A stretch of DNA of 64,000 bases from Tectiglobus sp965224045 (GTDB lineage Bacteria > Pseudomonadota > Alphaproteobacteria > Rhizobiales > Hyphomicrobiaceae): positions 577,283 to 641,282 of the forward strand of contig CBDCYD010000014.1 in assembly GCA_965224045.1 (NCBI GenBank), written 5' to 3'. The notes under the pieces were generated by a model. It was not told the DNA's origin and ran no database searches. It was given only the letters and a program-made list of their open reading frames with translations. Below, one piece after another: positions 8,942 through 18,301 of this stretch; position 1 is the stretch's first letter; every line of letters begins with the position of its first letter. A program made the position numbers and the translations under genes.

Positions 8942-9400
8942 CTATAGGATTTGAAATACATCGTAGGCGGCATGGTCCGGCATACGGCGGCCGACGCCGA
9001 CGGCGACGATGCGGTTCAACCAGTCGTATTTGTCCGCGGCGGTTTCGAAGTAGGGCGTGTTGCGCAGGTAGTATTCCGACGGATCGACCGTCTCGCCGGC
9101 GGCAATGCGTGCCATCACATCCGGTGTGCCATAGCGCACGCCGGTGTAGTGCATGTAGATGAGCGCACCATCATCGGTCTTGAGGACCATGCGGACATTC
9201 GGGTTCATGGCTCCGTCGGTGCGGAAGATCTTCTGGTCGATGCCTCCCGGCAAAACCTCACCCTTGAGCCGCGGGCCCTCGAAGCGGCCGGCGCCAAGAA
9301 AATCGAGATGGCGCGTGCCAAGCGGCACGTTGCCGACATCGTGCAGTGCATCAACGGTAACGGTGATCGTAAAGAGATACTCGGACTGGAGTTCGGGCAT
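8942..9400 (-). CDS. DUF3237 family protein
   Basis: A 152-residue cytoplasmic protein matching the DUF3237 family (GxRHLDFLGAGRFEGPRLKGEVLPGG, then NVRMVLKTDDGALIYMHYTGVRYG). Its biochemical role is unknown; such proteins often accompany catabolic genes. A GTG two codons upstream (9406) is possible, but AAGGA sits 8 nt before the ATG at 9400 and only about 3 nt before the GTG, so the ATG is preferred. It lies upstream of dctP in the same direction, with a 165-bp gap. Confidence 0.8.
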   Translation of the reverse strand: MPELQSEYLFTITVTVDALHDVGNVPLGTRHLDFLGAGRFEGPRLKGEVLPGGIDQKIFRTDGAMNPNVRMVLKTDDGALIYMHYTGVRYGTPDVMARIAAGETVDPSEYYLRNTPYFETAADKYDWLNRIVAVGVGRRMPDHAAYDVFQIL

Positions 9401-9585
9401 CGGCACTTTCCTTCCCGATCGTGGGTCTTCCCGATTGTGGGGCGCGGCGCGAGGCTAGCATGGAATCCGGTTCGGCATCCAACTTGCGCGAGTAATCGAA
9501 GTATGTCGCGCATGAAGCGCAGATGACAGCCGATGGCGGCAGTTCCATAATGGCCGAGGTGAAGAGAACAACGGAGAAGGCGGCA

Positions 9586-10647
9586 ATGACGAGATACACG
9601 GCCGCGATTGCCGGGGCGACAGGGGCTGCTGCCAAGCGTCTTGTCGAGGTCTTGCTGGCTGATGACGATTGGTCCGTCATCGGTCTTTGCCGCAACCCGC
9701 CGGATACGGTCCACGACCGTCTCAAATATATTCGCGCGGACCTGATGAATGCTGCAGCGGCGCGCGAAGCATTGGTTAGCGAGCGATCAATTACGCATTT
9801 GTTCTACACGTCGCGGGCGCCGTTCAAGGAAGGTGGCGTAGAGGATGTTGAAAGCAACGTTGCCATGGTGCGCAACGCGCTCGATGCGGTCGAGGCGGCA
9901 TCAGCCAACCTGCAGCATGTGCACCTTGTCGAAGGTGCGAAGTGGTATGGCATTCATTTGGGACCCGGGCCGGCGCCGGCACGCGAGGACGCGCCGCGGC
10001 ACATGCCGCCCAATTTCTATTATGACCAGCAGGACCTGTTGAGCGCGCGCCAGCCGGGAAGTTCGTGGACATGGTCTGCCTGTCGTCCCAACATCATCTA
10101 CGATTTTTCGCCGGATCGGCCGCGCAATATCGTGTCGGTTCTGGGCGCGTGGGCTGCGATGCACAAGGAGATGGGACTGCCGCTCGACTTTCCAGGATCG
10201 CGGGCGAGCTACAACGCGCTCTATGACATGACGGATGCCACCCATCTGGCACGGGCGATGAAGTGGATGGCGACCAGTCCGACCGCGTGCAACGAGGCTT
10301 TCAACGTCACCGACGGCGACGTCTTCCGCTGGCATGAGCTGTGGGCGCGGCTGGCAAAACACTTCGGCATGGACGTCGGAGCGGTGCGCCCGATCAATGT
10401 CGAACACTGGATGGCCGACAAACAGCCGCTCTGGTCGCAGATTGCCGAGCGCCACGGCCTGGTGCAGGCGGACATCACCAAGATTGCGCCGTGGGGCTTT
10501 CTCGATTTCGTGTTGGGCCAGGCGTTTGACGTAATGTCGATCATGACCAAAATCCGGATCGCGGGATTCCACGATACGATCCGTTCGGAAGATCAGTTCA
10601 TTGCTCACCTGAAGCGGTATCAGGAGGCGAAGATGCTTCCGCTGTAG
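9586..10647 (+). CDS. PRISE-type short-chain reductase (progesterone 5-beta-reductase / iridoid synthase-like SDR)
   Basis: A 353-residue extended SDR. The NADP-binding motif is GATGAAAK (residues 10-17). The catalytic pair of PRISE enzymes is present as K119 in EGAKWYG and the Tyr of NFYYDQQDLL (145-146). PRISE enzymes reduce activated C=C bonds of enones with NADPH; the natural substrate of bacterial members is unclear. Start 9586 is preferred over 9523 and 9550 because GGAGAAGG is correctly spaced and the motif falls at the usual distance from the N-terminus. It is divergent from DUF3237. Confidence 0.8.
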   Translation: MTRYTAAIAGATGAAAKRLVEVLLADDDWSVIGLCRNPPDTVHDRLKYIRADLMNAAAAREALVSERSITHLFYTSRAPFKEGGVEDVESNVAMVRNALDAVEAASANLQHVHLVEGAKWYGIHLGPGPAPAREDAPRHMPPNFYYDQQDLLSARQPGSSWTWSACRPNIIYDFSPDRPRNIVSVLGAWAAMHKEMGLPLDFPGSRASYNALYDMTDATHLARAMKWMATSPTACNEAFNVTDGDVFRWHELWARLAKHFGMDVGAVRPINVEHWMADKQPLWSQIAERHGLVQADITKIAPWGFLDFVLGQAFDVMSIMTKIRIAGFHDTIRSEDQFIAHLKRYQEAKMLPL

Positions 10648-10674
10648 TGTGCCGGCGTTGCGCCTGTGGCAAGG

Positions 10675-11337
10675 CTATTCATAAGCGCGCTGCGTATCGG
10701 TGTAGAGGCAGAACGAAAGGTGGTAGGTGTTGCCGTACTGGCTTTTTGCACCGCGCTCGCGCCAGTCGATGACGCCGCAATTGTCGGCCATTACGGGACG
10801 GCAGCCGATTTCGACTCCGAAAACGTGATAGCCCTTTTCCGGTACGCAGCCGGGCCCGACCTCGCCCCATGCGTCGAGGAACGTTACGAAGAATTTGCGG
10901 TCGGCGCCGGTGGCGTCCCGAACGGCGCGGCGATAGCTGAATTTGACGCCGTTGACTTCGATCTTGCTGCCATCGCAGGCCTCGGCATAGGCGTGACGGC
11001 TGTTGCGGATACCCTTGCGGGTCTTGCGCGGATTGTAGATGCCGGCACCACAACCGAGAATGGCCGAGGTGACCTCGTCATCGTGGCCGGCGGCGCGATA
11101 GGCCGCGACAAACGCGTCGGCGCGGGAATTGAGATGGGTGAGCCAGCTCTTTGCGACCCGTCCGCAGGGCTTGATCTTGAGCGAGCTATTTGCGCAGTCG
11201 GGCAGCGCCAGCGGTTCGCCGCTTGCATAGCCGGCATCGGACTTGATGGCGAGATGGAGCGAATCCGCAGGGGCAGGAAAAACACTGACGAGTGGGGCGA
11301 ATAGAAACGCGCAAATCCCGGTCGTCAATTGTTTCAT
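10675..11337 (-). CDS. Secreted protein of unknown function
   Basis: A 220-residue protein that I do not recognise. Residues 1-25 form a clear Sec signal peptide ending near FPAPADS. The mature part has about eight cysteines (for example PDCANSS, IKPCGR, LGCGAG, GPGCVPEKG, IGCRPV, NCGVI), suggesting a disulfide-bonded periplasmic or extracellular domain. ATG 11337 is directly preceded by a GTG in frame (11340); neither has a strong Shine-Dalgarno. It converges on the PRISE gene. Confidence 0.65.
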   Translation of the reverse strand: MKQLTTGICAFLFAPLVSVFPAPADSLHLAIKSDAGYASGEPLALPDCANSSLKIKPCGRVAKSWLTHLNSRADAFVAAYRAAGHDDEVTSAILGCGAGIYNPRKTRKGIRNSRHAYAEACDGSKIEVNGVKFSYRRAVRDATGADRKFFVTFLDAWGEVGPGCVPEKGYHVFGVEIGCRPVMADNCGVIDWRERGAKSQYGNTYHLSFCLYTDTQRAYE

Positions 11338-11522
11338 CACGCTGGCATCCAGTCATTTTGCCGGCATCGGCCGGGGGCAATGGTCACGGGGAATTGGCAT
11401 ATCGGCAGGATGAGTATTGTAAGCGTGCCAGGGATTCAAGGCCGTGCGATGACCTGCTTTCAACAGGCGGGGCGTCCGGGCATGGCGGATGAGGTCGGGA
11501 TCGTCGGCCAAGCGGGCCACAA

Positions 11523-12929
11523 TCAGGCGCAGGTCCGCGTTACGCTGGAGATGTTGTCGGTCTCTGCAATGTCCCGGATGGCGGCAATGGCGCTTGCCGT
11601 TCGCGCCGTGCCAATCACCGGCGTTGCCAGGCTTTCGAACTTTGTCGTCAAGCATTGCCATTGCCGGTCGAGGTCCGATTCCGGACGACCGGTGTCGGAG
11701 TCGACTTCGACGGTACGCCCGTCCTTCAGGGCGATCCGGACGAGTGCCGTCATGCGATTGCGATTGGCGTCGAAGTCGACGTCCACGCGGTCACGAAAGG
11801 CGATGTAGCGGGGGGCGGTGGCGTTCTCAGCAGAGTACGTGGCGAGGGCGCCGGTGTCCTGTCCGTCGAGACCCATCGCTGCCAGATGGCGGATCGAGAA
11901 CTTGAGATCGAGTGCCGTCTTCGGGTCTCGCCTGTCGCAGTTGTTGGCGTGGCGGGTGTTGACGAACAACGTGATCCGCTCGACATCATCCAACCCGATG
12001 CCGTGTCGGTTGCGTGCGTCTTGCAACGCATTGAGCGTGGCGTGCGTCGAATAACAGGCGGCGTGATACTTGAACAATGTGCGTTCCACTTCGAACACGC
12101 CGTCCGGACCGGGTTCGGGCGAGAGGGGTGTAAATTCGGGGATCTGCGAAAACGCGAAGCCCTGGGGCGCCTCGATGGTATCGAGCCGGGCGGTGAAGCC
12201 GCGCGCTGCGAGGCGGGCTGCCAGCAAGCCGTTGGCGGCTGCCTTGCCGGCATGAAACGGCTTGGTCATGGTGCCGAAATTGCACTTGAGGCCGGCGCCC
12301 TGGGTCGCGGCAAGGCCGAATGCGCGGGCCGTGGTCTCGGCATCAAGACGCATGAGATTTGCGGTCGCGGCTGCAGCCCCCAACGCGCCGATGGTGCCGG
12401 TGGCGTGAAAGCCCTGCTCGTAATGTGAACTGACCGCGGCGGTGCGCGCGTTGGTCATGGCGCCGAGGCGGCATTCGATTTGAACGCCGGCGACGAAGGC
12501 CGTGATGATATCCGGTCCATTTGCCCCGATTTCTTCACCGAGTGCGAGGATTGCGGGGGCAACCGGAGCGGTCGGGTGGCCATGCATCGCCTCGGCGACA
12601 TCATCGTAGTCAAAGACGTGCGAGGCGGTGCCGTTGATCATCGCCGCCGCGTGACGGTTCGCCTTACGCGATTTGCCGAAGATGGTGCAGGCTCCGGTCG
12701 AGCCGTCGAGTAGCTCGTCGGCGAGAATTTCGACAGGTGGTGCTTTGGCTGCAGCCAACGTGACGCCGAACCAATCGAGCAGGGCATGGATCGTGCAGAT
12801 CTTTGCGCGTTCGCCCAGGGACTCATAGTGCAGGCCTGCCGTCCACTCTGCCAGCCTTTGGGTGAGGCCTTGGCGATCAATCGCGGCACCGTGCGAGAGG
12901 ACTTCGTCGTGCTTCTCGGCGAGTGACAT
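11523..12929 (-). CDS. MmgE/PrpD family protein
   Basis: A 468-residue cytoplasmic protein of the MmgE/PrpD family, which includes 2-methylcitrate dehydratase and cis-aconitate decarboxylase. Typical segments are visible: VFDYDDVAEAMHGHPTAPVAPA near residues 104-125 and GLAATQGAGLKCNFGTMTKPFHAGKAA further on, which holds the conserved Lys/His region. Members dehydrate or decarboxylate small carboxylic acids. The neighbours do not include prpB/C, so a methylcitrate cycle assignment is not supported. Confidence 0.85.
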   Translation of the reverse strand: MSLAEKHDEVLSHGAAIDRQGLTQRLAEWTAGLHYESLGERAKICTIHALLDWFGVTLAAAKAPPVEILADELLDGSTGACTIFGKSRKANRHAAAMINGTASHVFDYDDVAEAMHGHPTAPVAPAILALGEEIGANGPDIITAFVAGVQIECRLGAMTNARTAAVSSHYEQGFHATGTIGALGAAAATANLMRLDAETTARAFGLAATQGAGLKCNFGTMTKPFHAGKAAANGLLAARLAARGFTARLDTIEAPQGFAFSQIPEFTPLSPEPGPDGVFEVERTLFKYHAACYSTHATLNALQDARNRHGIGLDDVERITLFVNTRHANNCDRRDPKTALDLKFSIRHLAAMGLDGQDTGALATYSAENATAPRYIAFRDRVDVDFDANRNRMTALVRIALKDGRTVEVDSDTGRPESDLDRQWQCLTTKFESLATPVIGTARTASAIAAIRDIAETDNISSVTRTCA

Positions 12930-13120
12930 GGCAGATCAAATCCCGGTCTTGGAGGCGATACGAAAATCAGAAATGTGTGGTGATGGGACACGGAATTCGG
13001 CGGAACGTCAATCGGGCGGCACTTGCATGCCGGCGGTCGGTGAGCCGGGAAGTATGCGCGCGGGATGCCGCTTGCGGGGTGCATCCGCTGCAGGCGCAGA
13101 TCAGGCCCAATGAGACCGGC

Positions 13121-14203
13121 CTACTTCGCGGTCGCCGTTGCCGTCTTGCGATCGGTGGCCAGGGCCGAGCTGAAAATGCCAAGCAGGCTGCTCAGCTTGC
13201 GCTCGCGTTCGGTATCGACGCTCACAGTAGCCGTCATGCCGGCGCGCAGAGGCGGTTCACCGGGGCGCGGCTCGAGGCGGAGCTTCACCGGCAGGCGCTG
13301 GACAACCTTGACCCAGTTGCCGGATGCGTTTTGCGGTGGCAGCAAGGCAAACTCAGCGCCTGTCGCCGGGCTGATGGAGATGACCTCGGCCTCCCATTCG
13401 ACATCCGGATAAATATCGAGGACGACTGTCGCCTTCATCGATTCGCGCACGTGGGTGAGTTCGGTTTCCTTGAAGTTGGCCTCGACCCACGGACGGCTGT
13501 CGACCACGACGGCAAACAACGGCTTGTCAGGCTCGACGAATTCGCCCGGCTGGAGCTTGACGTTGACGGCGCGACCGGAAACAGGCGCCTTGATCACGGT
13601 CCGGCGCAGGTTGAGTTCCGCCTCACGCAGAGCGGCGAGTTTCTCGCGTACTTCAGGATGATCGTCGATCTTGATTTCGCTGGAGCCGCCGAGCTGGGCC
13701 AGCATGCGCTGGACCTTGCTCTTCATGACGGCCGCACGATTCTTGGCCTGTCGCGTCTTGTCCTCGGCTTCTTCCAGCCGGGTCGAGGCGACAATCTTGC
13801 GCTTTGCGAGCTGGCGATTGCGCTCGAGCTGTGAAACCTGGAAGGCGATGCGGCCTTCCGCCTCCTTAAGCTCGCTTTGTGCCTCCTTCCACTCGGCTAT
13901 GAGTGTCGCGACCTTGTGGCGGGTGGTATCGACTTCGGCCTTGGCCTTGGCGACTGCGATGCGGAACGGCTCGTCGTCCAGCTCCAACAGGCGTTCGCCC
14001 CTCTTGATCAACTGGTGATCGGTCACGAAGACGCGCTTTACGCGTCCGGTGACTTCTGCGGAGACACGGGCGATGTCCGCCTTGACGTAGGCGTTCTCGG
14101 TGGAGACGTAACGTCCGCCCCATAACCATACCAATACCGCAGCGGCAACCGCGAGGCAGGGTACGACGACCAATAAAAACGGTCTGACCAGACTCTTAGA
14201 CAT
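13121..14203 (-). CDS. emrA: HlyD/EmrA-type membrane fusion protein
   Basis: A 360-residue periplasmic adaptor. One N-terminal membrane anchor spans about residues 9-29. The biotinyl-lipoyl-like motif (STENAYVKADIARVSAEVTGRV) and a long Lys/Glu/Arg-rich helical hairpin (about 95-200) follow, then a beta-barrel region. EmrA-type proteins link an inner-membrane MFS pump to an outer-membrane channel. It starts 8 bp after the marR stop, so the two are co-transcribed. The cognate EmrB-like pump is divergent. Confidence 0.9.
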   Translation of the reverse strand: MSKSLVRPFLLVVVPCLAVAAAVLVWLWGGRYVSTENAYVKADIARVSAEVTGRVKRVFVTDHQLIKRGERLLELDDEPFRIAVAKAKAEVDTTRHKVATLIAEWKEAQSELKEAEGRIAFQVSQLERNRQLAKRKIVASTRLEEAEDKTRQAKNRAAVMKSKVQRMLAQLGGSSEIKIDDHPEVREKLAALREAELNLRRTVIKAPVSGRAVNVKLQPGEFVEPDKPLFAVVVDSRPWVEANFKETELTHVRESMKATVVLDIYPDVEWEAEVISISPATGAEFALLPPQNASGNWVKVVQRLPVKLRLEPRPGEPPLRAGMTATVSVDTERERKLSSLLGIFSSALATDRKTATATAK

Positions 14204-14211
14204 CTTGGTTC

Positions 14212-14724
14212 CTATCCCACATCTGCAAGTTCCCCTGCCTGGAACTGTTCGGAGAGATCATTGTCTCCGTCGTCAACGGCAGGGTCGTGCTCGGCCAATT
14301 CAAGGAGTTGTGTTTTTACGCGCCGCATCAATTTGGCGAGCGCGCGCTGTTCGGTCGTGCTTAGATCGCGCAGGGCATCATCAACCGTCGCCTCGGCAAT
14401 CGGCCAGATCAGCGCATGCAGGCGTTCGGCCTCGCCCGTCAGGTGCAGGCGATTGACGCGGCGGTCCGTCGGGTCGGGACGGCGCTCGAGCCAGCCTTTG
14501 CTTTCCATGCGGTCGATCAGGCGGCCGGCCGTCGCTTTTTCAATTTCAAGCAGATCGGCCACTTCCGTCTGGCTGAGACCCGGGCGACGATGAATGCGGG
14601 CGATAACCACCCATTGTGCACGGGTCAAGCCAAGGCTGCGCACGCGCCGTTCGAATACGGTGCGAAGCAGGCGGGCTACATCCGTGAGAGTGTAGCCGAT
14701 ATAATGTTCTTCGTCGGGTGACAT
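14212..14724 (-). CDS. MarR-family transcriptional regulator
   Basis: A 170-residue winged-helix repressor: helix-turn-helix at LSQTEVADLLEIEKATAGRLIDRMESKG and wing RRPDPTDRRVNRLHLT. MarR proteins bind palindromes in their own promoter and release on ligand binding. It heads the marR-emrA operon and faces emrB, so it probably controls this efflux system. A GTG at 14748 would add 8 residues; ATG 14724 has GGAT/GGAG upstream. Confidence 0.88.
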   Translation of the reverse strand: MSPDEEHYIGYTLTDVARLLRTVFERRVRSLGLTRAQWVVIARIHRRPGLSQTEVADLLEIEKATAGRLIDRMESKGWLERRPDPTDRRVNRLHLTGEAERLHALIWPIAEATVDDALRDLSTTEQRALAKLMRRVKTQLLELAEHDPAVDDGDNDLSEQFQAGELADVG

Positions 14725-14807
14725 CGGCTCCGGATCCTTGCCAGACACGTCAACAAGCCGGGCAGGACCTGAGGCTCATGGACGCAAAGACAAGACGCGT
14801 AAAAAAT

Positions 14808-14835
14808 GTAACCCTAGTTACTATCGCATAGGTTA
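14808..14835. promoter_or_regulatory. Candidate MarR operator in the marR-emrA / emrB divergent region
   Basis: GTAAC-CCTA-GTTAC (14808-14821) is a perfect 5-bp inverted repeat, and a further inverted half site GGTTA lies at 14831-14835. Its place between the divergent marR and emrB starts, in the most AT-rich stretch, suits an auto- and cross-regulatory MarR site. Confidence 0.45.
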
Positions 14836-14971
14836 AGGTCGTCAAGGCACTATTGGTCGCGACGATCGGCGATATTAGGGTAAGCGATGGAAAACTAACG
14901 GTTTTTCATGCTGACCTGCCGATTTTGCATCTCAGCTTTGCAGCCAGAGCAGGTCACAGGCCCGATACGAC

Positions 14972-16498
14972 ATGTCCAGCGATGATGCCGTTTACGACCT
15001 GACGCCGACCCAGCGCATGCTGGTCCTGGTGGTCATCATCACCGCGACGACGATCTATTCCTCGTCAATTCTAATCGTTTCTGCGCTGCTGCCCAAGCTG
15101 CAAGGCGCGATGGCGGCGACCCAGGATGAAGTGTCCTGGACGATGACATTCAACATCCTCGCAACGGCCGTGGTAACGCCAATGACCGGCTGGCTGGCGG
15201 AGCGCTTTGGTCGTCGCGCCACAATGGTCTGGGGGGCGGCCATCTTCGGCGTTTCGACGTTCTTTTGCGGTGCGGCGACCTCGCTTCAGGAGATGATTTT
15301 CTGGCGCATCGTTCAGGGAGCGGCAGGAGCGCCCCTTATCCCCCTCGGCCAAGCCATCATGCTTGACGCCTTTCCGCGTCGCCAACACGGCTTCGTCATG
15401 GCGATCATGGGGATGGCCAACATGATCGGTCCGTCGCTCGGGCCGACGCTGGCGGGCGAAGTTTCGGAAGCTCTGAGCTGGCGGTGGGGGTTCTGGATGA
15501 TCGTTCCGGTGACGATCATTACCGTCATCGGCTGCCAGCTCTTCATTCCAAGACGTACCAGTCGCAAGCTTGCATTGCTGGACTGGTCGGGGTTCATCAC
15601 GTTTTCGATCGCCATTGCCTGTACCCAGCTGATGTTCTCGCGTGGTCAAAGGCTGGACTGGTTCGAGTCGACCGAGATCGTCATTGCTGCGTTCGTTGCA
15701 GCCATTTCGTTTTATATGTTTCTCGCACACAGCCTGACCGCAAAGGAGCCGTTCATAAGGCTTTCGCTGTTCAAGGATCGTAATTTCACCCTCGGCATGC
15801 TCCTGGTGTTCCTGTTCGGAATGCTGAACTTTGCGCCCGTGGTGCTGCTGCCGCCGTTGTTGCAGAATCACGCCGGCTACCCCGACACGGCGATTGGTGT
15901 TTTCATCGGATGGCGAGGCTTCGGGACGTTGATTGGTTTCTTCATCGCGATGCTTACGGGCCGGATCGATCCGCGCATCATGATGATTGCCGGCTTCGGA
16001 CTGCAGGGCTACGGCGGCTACCAGATGATGCTGTTCGATCTCAACGTCGACGAGACGCAACTCGCAATATGGTCGCTCGTTCAAGGCTCGGGTATCGGCG
16101 TGACGTGGGTGCCGATGACGATCGTCACGTTCTATACGATCAAGCCAGAGTTCAGGCCTGAAGGCATGGCGATGTATCATCTGTTGCGCAACTTCGGCTC
16201 GAGCCTCTTCATCTCCATTGCCGTCGCCGAGATCGTCCGTGCCACAGGCAACAACTACGCGCGGCTGTCAGAAATGACTTCGCCGTTCAACAAGCTCTGG
16301 TCAATGCCCTGGGCATCGGGGTCATGGTCGATCGAATCGGTCGAAGGAATGGCGCGATTTGCCAAGGAGATCGGCCGTCAGGCGATCATGCTGGGCTACG
16401 TCAACGCCTTTTGGATGTATGCTCTGGTGGCTGTTGCCGCAATCCCGATCTGTCTGCTCGCGCGCCTGCCCAAGACAACGATCGCGCCATCAGGCTGA
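14972..16498 (+). CDS. emrB: MFS drug efflux pump, DHA2/EmrB type (14 TM)
   Basis: A 508-residue inner-membrane protein with about 14 hydrophobic helices and the MFS motif GWLAERFGRRATMVWG in the loop after helix 2. A motif-C-like stretch is at NMIGPSLGPTLAGEV. It is a proton/drug antiporter that pairs with the EmrA adaptor encoded divergently. The last 9 bp overlap the end of the convergent GMC oxidoreductase gene. Confidence 0.92.
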   Translation: MSSDDAVYDLTPTQRMLVLVVIITATTIYSSSILIVSALLPKLQGAMAATQDEVSWTMTFNILATAVVTPMTGWLAERFGRRATMVWGAAIFGVSTFFCGAATSLQEMIFWRIVQGAAGAPLIPLGQAIMLDAFPRRQHGFVMAIMGMANMIGPSLGPTLAGEVSEALSWRWGFWMIVPVTIITVIGCQLFIPRRTSRKLALLDWSGFITFSIAIACTQLMFSRGQRLDWFESTEIVIAAFVAAISFYMFLAHSLTAKEPFIRLSLFKDRNFTLGMLLVFLFGMLNFAPVVLLPPLLQNHAGYPDTAIGVFIGWRGFGTLIGFFIAMLTGRIDPRIMMIAGFGLQGYGGYQMMLFDLNVDETQLAIWSLVQGSGIGVTWVPMTIVTFYTIKPEFRPEGMAMYHLLRNFGSSLFISIAVAEIVRATGNNYARLSEMTSPFNKLWSMPWASGSWSIESVEGMARFAKEIGRQAIMLGYVNAFWMYALVAVAAIPICLLARLPKTTIAPSG

Positions 16499-18181
16499 GG
16501 CGATCAGGCCGGGCTGCGCAGGATCGATTGGCGTCGGGACCGGCAGCGGCGCCGGTTCGATTGTGAGGTCGTGGTCGGCTGCCATGTGCAGCATGGCGCG
16601 CTCGGCAAGGGCGGTGATCGTGAGCAGCGGATTGACACCGAGCGAGCGCGGGATGACCGATCCGTCAATAACATAGAGACCATCGTGGACGGCTGTTGAC
16701 GTGCCGGCTGCCGGATCAAACACGCGGCCTTTGTGATCGACGACGCCGTCGGTGCTTTCGTGGCCCATGCTGCAGCCGCCGAGGGGGTGGGCGGTAGCCG
16801 GTTGATGGCCCATGACCGAGCCGGCAAGCGGATTCTTGACGTAGCTACCGCCAACATTGGCGACCATCTGGCTCAGGATGCCGTCAAGGCGTTTGTACAC
16901 GGGCTCGTCGACGGCGTCCGGCCAGGCGACGGTAACGGCGTCATCGCGCAGGACCAGGCGGCCGGCAGCTGAATCATGAGACACTGCAAAGAATGTCTGC
17001 AGGCTCTGCAACGGGCCCTTGTAGACGCCACTAATCAGGCTCTTGAGAGCCCCGAGGAGGCGGCCGTTGGGCACGAACATGACGGGTAGGACCGGTGCCA
17101 GCGCTGACGGAAGTGCGCCTTCCTGAACGCGCAACTCGCGGGAGAGATCGGTGTCGTCGTCAAGCTCATACTGGCCGCTGACGGAGGCGCCGACCGGAGA
17201 GAGGCCGTCCTTGACGGGGTGGCCGACGCCAATGGCGTTGACGGGGATGTTGGCGCCGTAGCCGAAGGCGATGATGTCGCCATTGGCGGAAAAGCGGGTG
17301 CCAAGCTTATCGGAAACCGCGAGACCGGAGTTGCGAGAGCGCAGCAGGATTTCCGTTGAACCGAGCGTTCCGGCGGAAAGAACGACGAGGTCTGCCGTCA
17401 TCGTGATTGCCTTGCCGTCGTCGGCGGATCTGGCCATGTCGCGGATGGCGACGGCCCAGCGACCATCGGATTTGGCGACGTGCGAAACTCTGGCGTGGGT
17501 GAAAAGTTCGGCGCCATGGCGTACGGCGTCGGGCAGGTAAGTGAGCGCCACCGTGTTCTTGGCGCCAACGTTACAGCCGCCGCAGCAGTCGCCGCAACGC
17601 GTGCAGGCAGGCTGTGCGATGCCGCCGGCACTGATGCGGTCTTCGTAACTGACGACGATTTCCGGCGCGACGGTGCGTCCCGGCATATCCCGCGTTGCCT
17701 GCTGCAGCGATTGAAACTTGGTCTGCTCCGCGGCCGCCGGGTCGCTCGCCGGCTGCAGCCATTGGCGCGCGCGACGGAAACCTTCGTCGAGCAGACCGTC
17801 CTGACGGATCTGGCCCGGCCAGGCAGTGTCGGCGAAAACGCGGGCGTCCGGGCGCAGGGCGACGCCGGCGTTGACGAGCGAACCGCCGCCCAGGCCACAG
17901 CCGACGAGCACGTGCATGTCGTCGCCAAGGCGAACGTCGTAGAGGCCGGTTTCGGAGCCGAGACTCATGCGTTTTCCGGTGACGCGCATCTCGTTGCGCA
18001 TGTCCGGAAACCGGGAAGGAAATTCCCCGGTGACGAACTCGCGGCCGCGCTCCAGCACGGCCACACGCCTGCCGGCACGCGCAAGCCGCGATGCGGCGAC
18101 GCCGCCACCGTAGCCTGAGCCTATGACGATGACGTCGTAATGGCGTTTGGCCTGATCGATCGGCCTGGCTAGCCTGGACAC
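16490..18181 (-). CDS. GMC oxidoreductase (cholesterol/alcohol oxidase-like)
   Basis: A 563-residue FAD enzyme. GSGYGGGVAASRLARAG binds the ADP moiety, GCGLGGGSLVNAG is the GMC FAD signature, and HPLGGCSMG...VNPLLTITALAERA forms the C-terminal active-site region with the conserved His. A cysteine cluster (C193, C196, C199, C200, C203) lies in the middle, as in the long-chain alcohol oxidase branch of GMC enzymes. The start is a GTG. The natural alcohol or sterol substrate is unknown. The neighbouring LigE-like GST might act on related aromatic or lipid compounds, but this is conjecture. Confidence 0.85.
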   Translation of the reverse strand: MSRLARPIDQAKRHYDVIVIGSGYGGGVAASRLARAGRRVAVLERGREFVTGEFPSRFPDMRNEMRVTGKRMSLGSETGLYDVRLGDDMHVLVGCGLGGGSLVNAGVALRPDARVFADTAWPGQIRQDGLLDEGFRRARQWLQPASDPAAAEQTKFQSLQQATRDMPGRTVAPEIVVSYEDRISAGGIAQPACTRCGDCCGGCNVGAKNTVALTYLPDAVRHGAELFTHARVSHVAKSDGRWAVAIRDMARSADDGKAITMTADLVVLSAGTLGSTEILLRSRNSGLAVSDKLGTRFSANGDIIAFGYGANIPVNAIGVGHPVKDGLSPVGASVSGQYELDDDTDLSRELRVQEGALPSALAPVLPVMFVPNGRLLGALKSLISGVYKGPLQSLQTFFAVSHDSAAGRLVLRDDAVTVAWPDAVDEPVYKRLDGILSQMVANVGGSYVKNPLAGSVMGHQPATAHPLGGCSMGHESTDGVVDHKGRVFDPAAGTSTAVHDGLYVIDGSVIPRSLGVNPLLTITALAERAMLHMAADHDLTIEPAPLPVPTPIDPAQPGLIASA

Positions 18182-18301
18182 CGTGGCTCCCCGATTAGAG
18201 AAATCTGTCGCCGCAAAATACGTGGGCTGTGCGCCGGCCGCCAGCTTGTGGCGCGGATTGGCGCAGGTTTGCTGACAGGTTGGTTAGCGCTGCCCGGCAG
18301 A

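Noticed and set aside
15071..16180. A 369-codon minus-strand frame
   Set aside because: Antisense shadow of emrB; His/Arg/Asp-rich, no start signal or domain.
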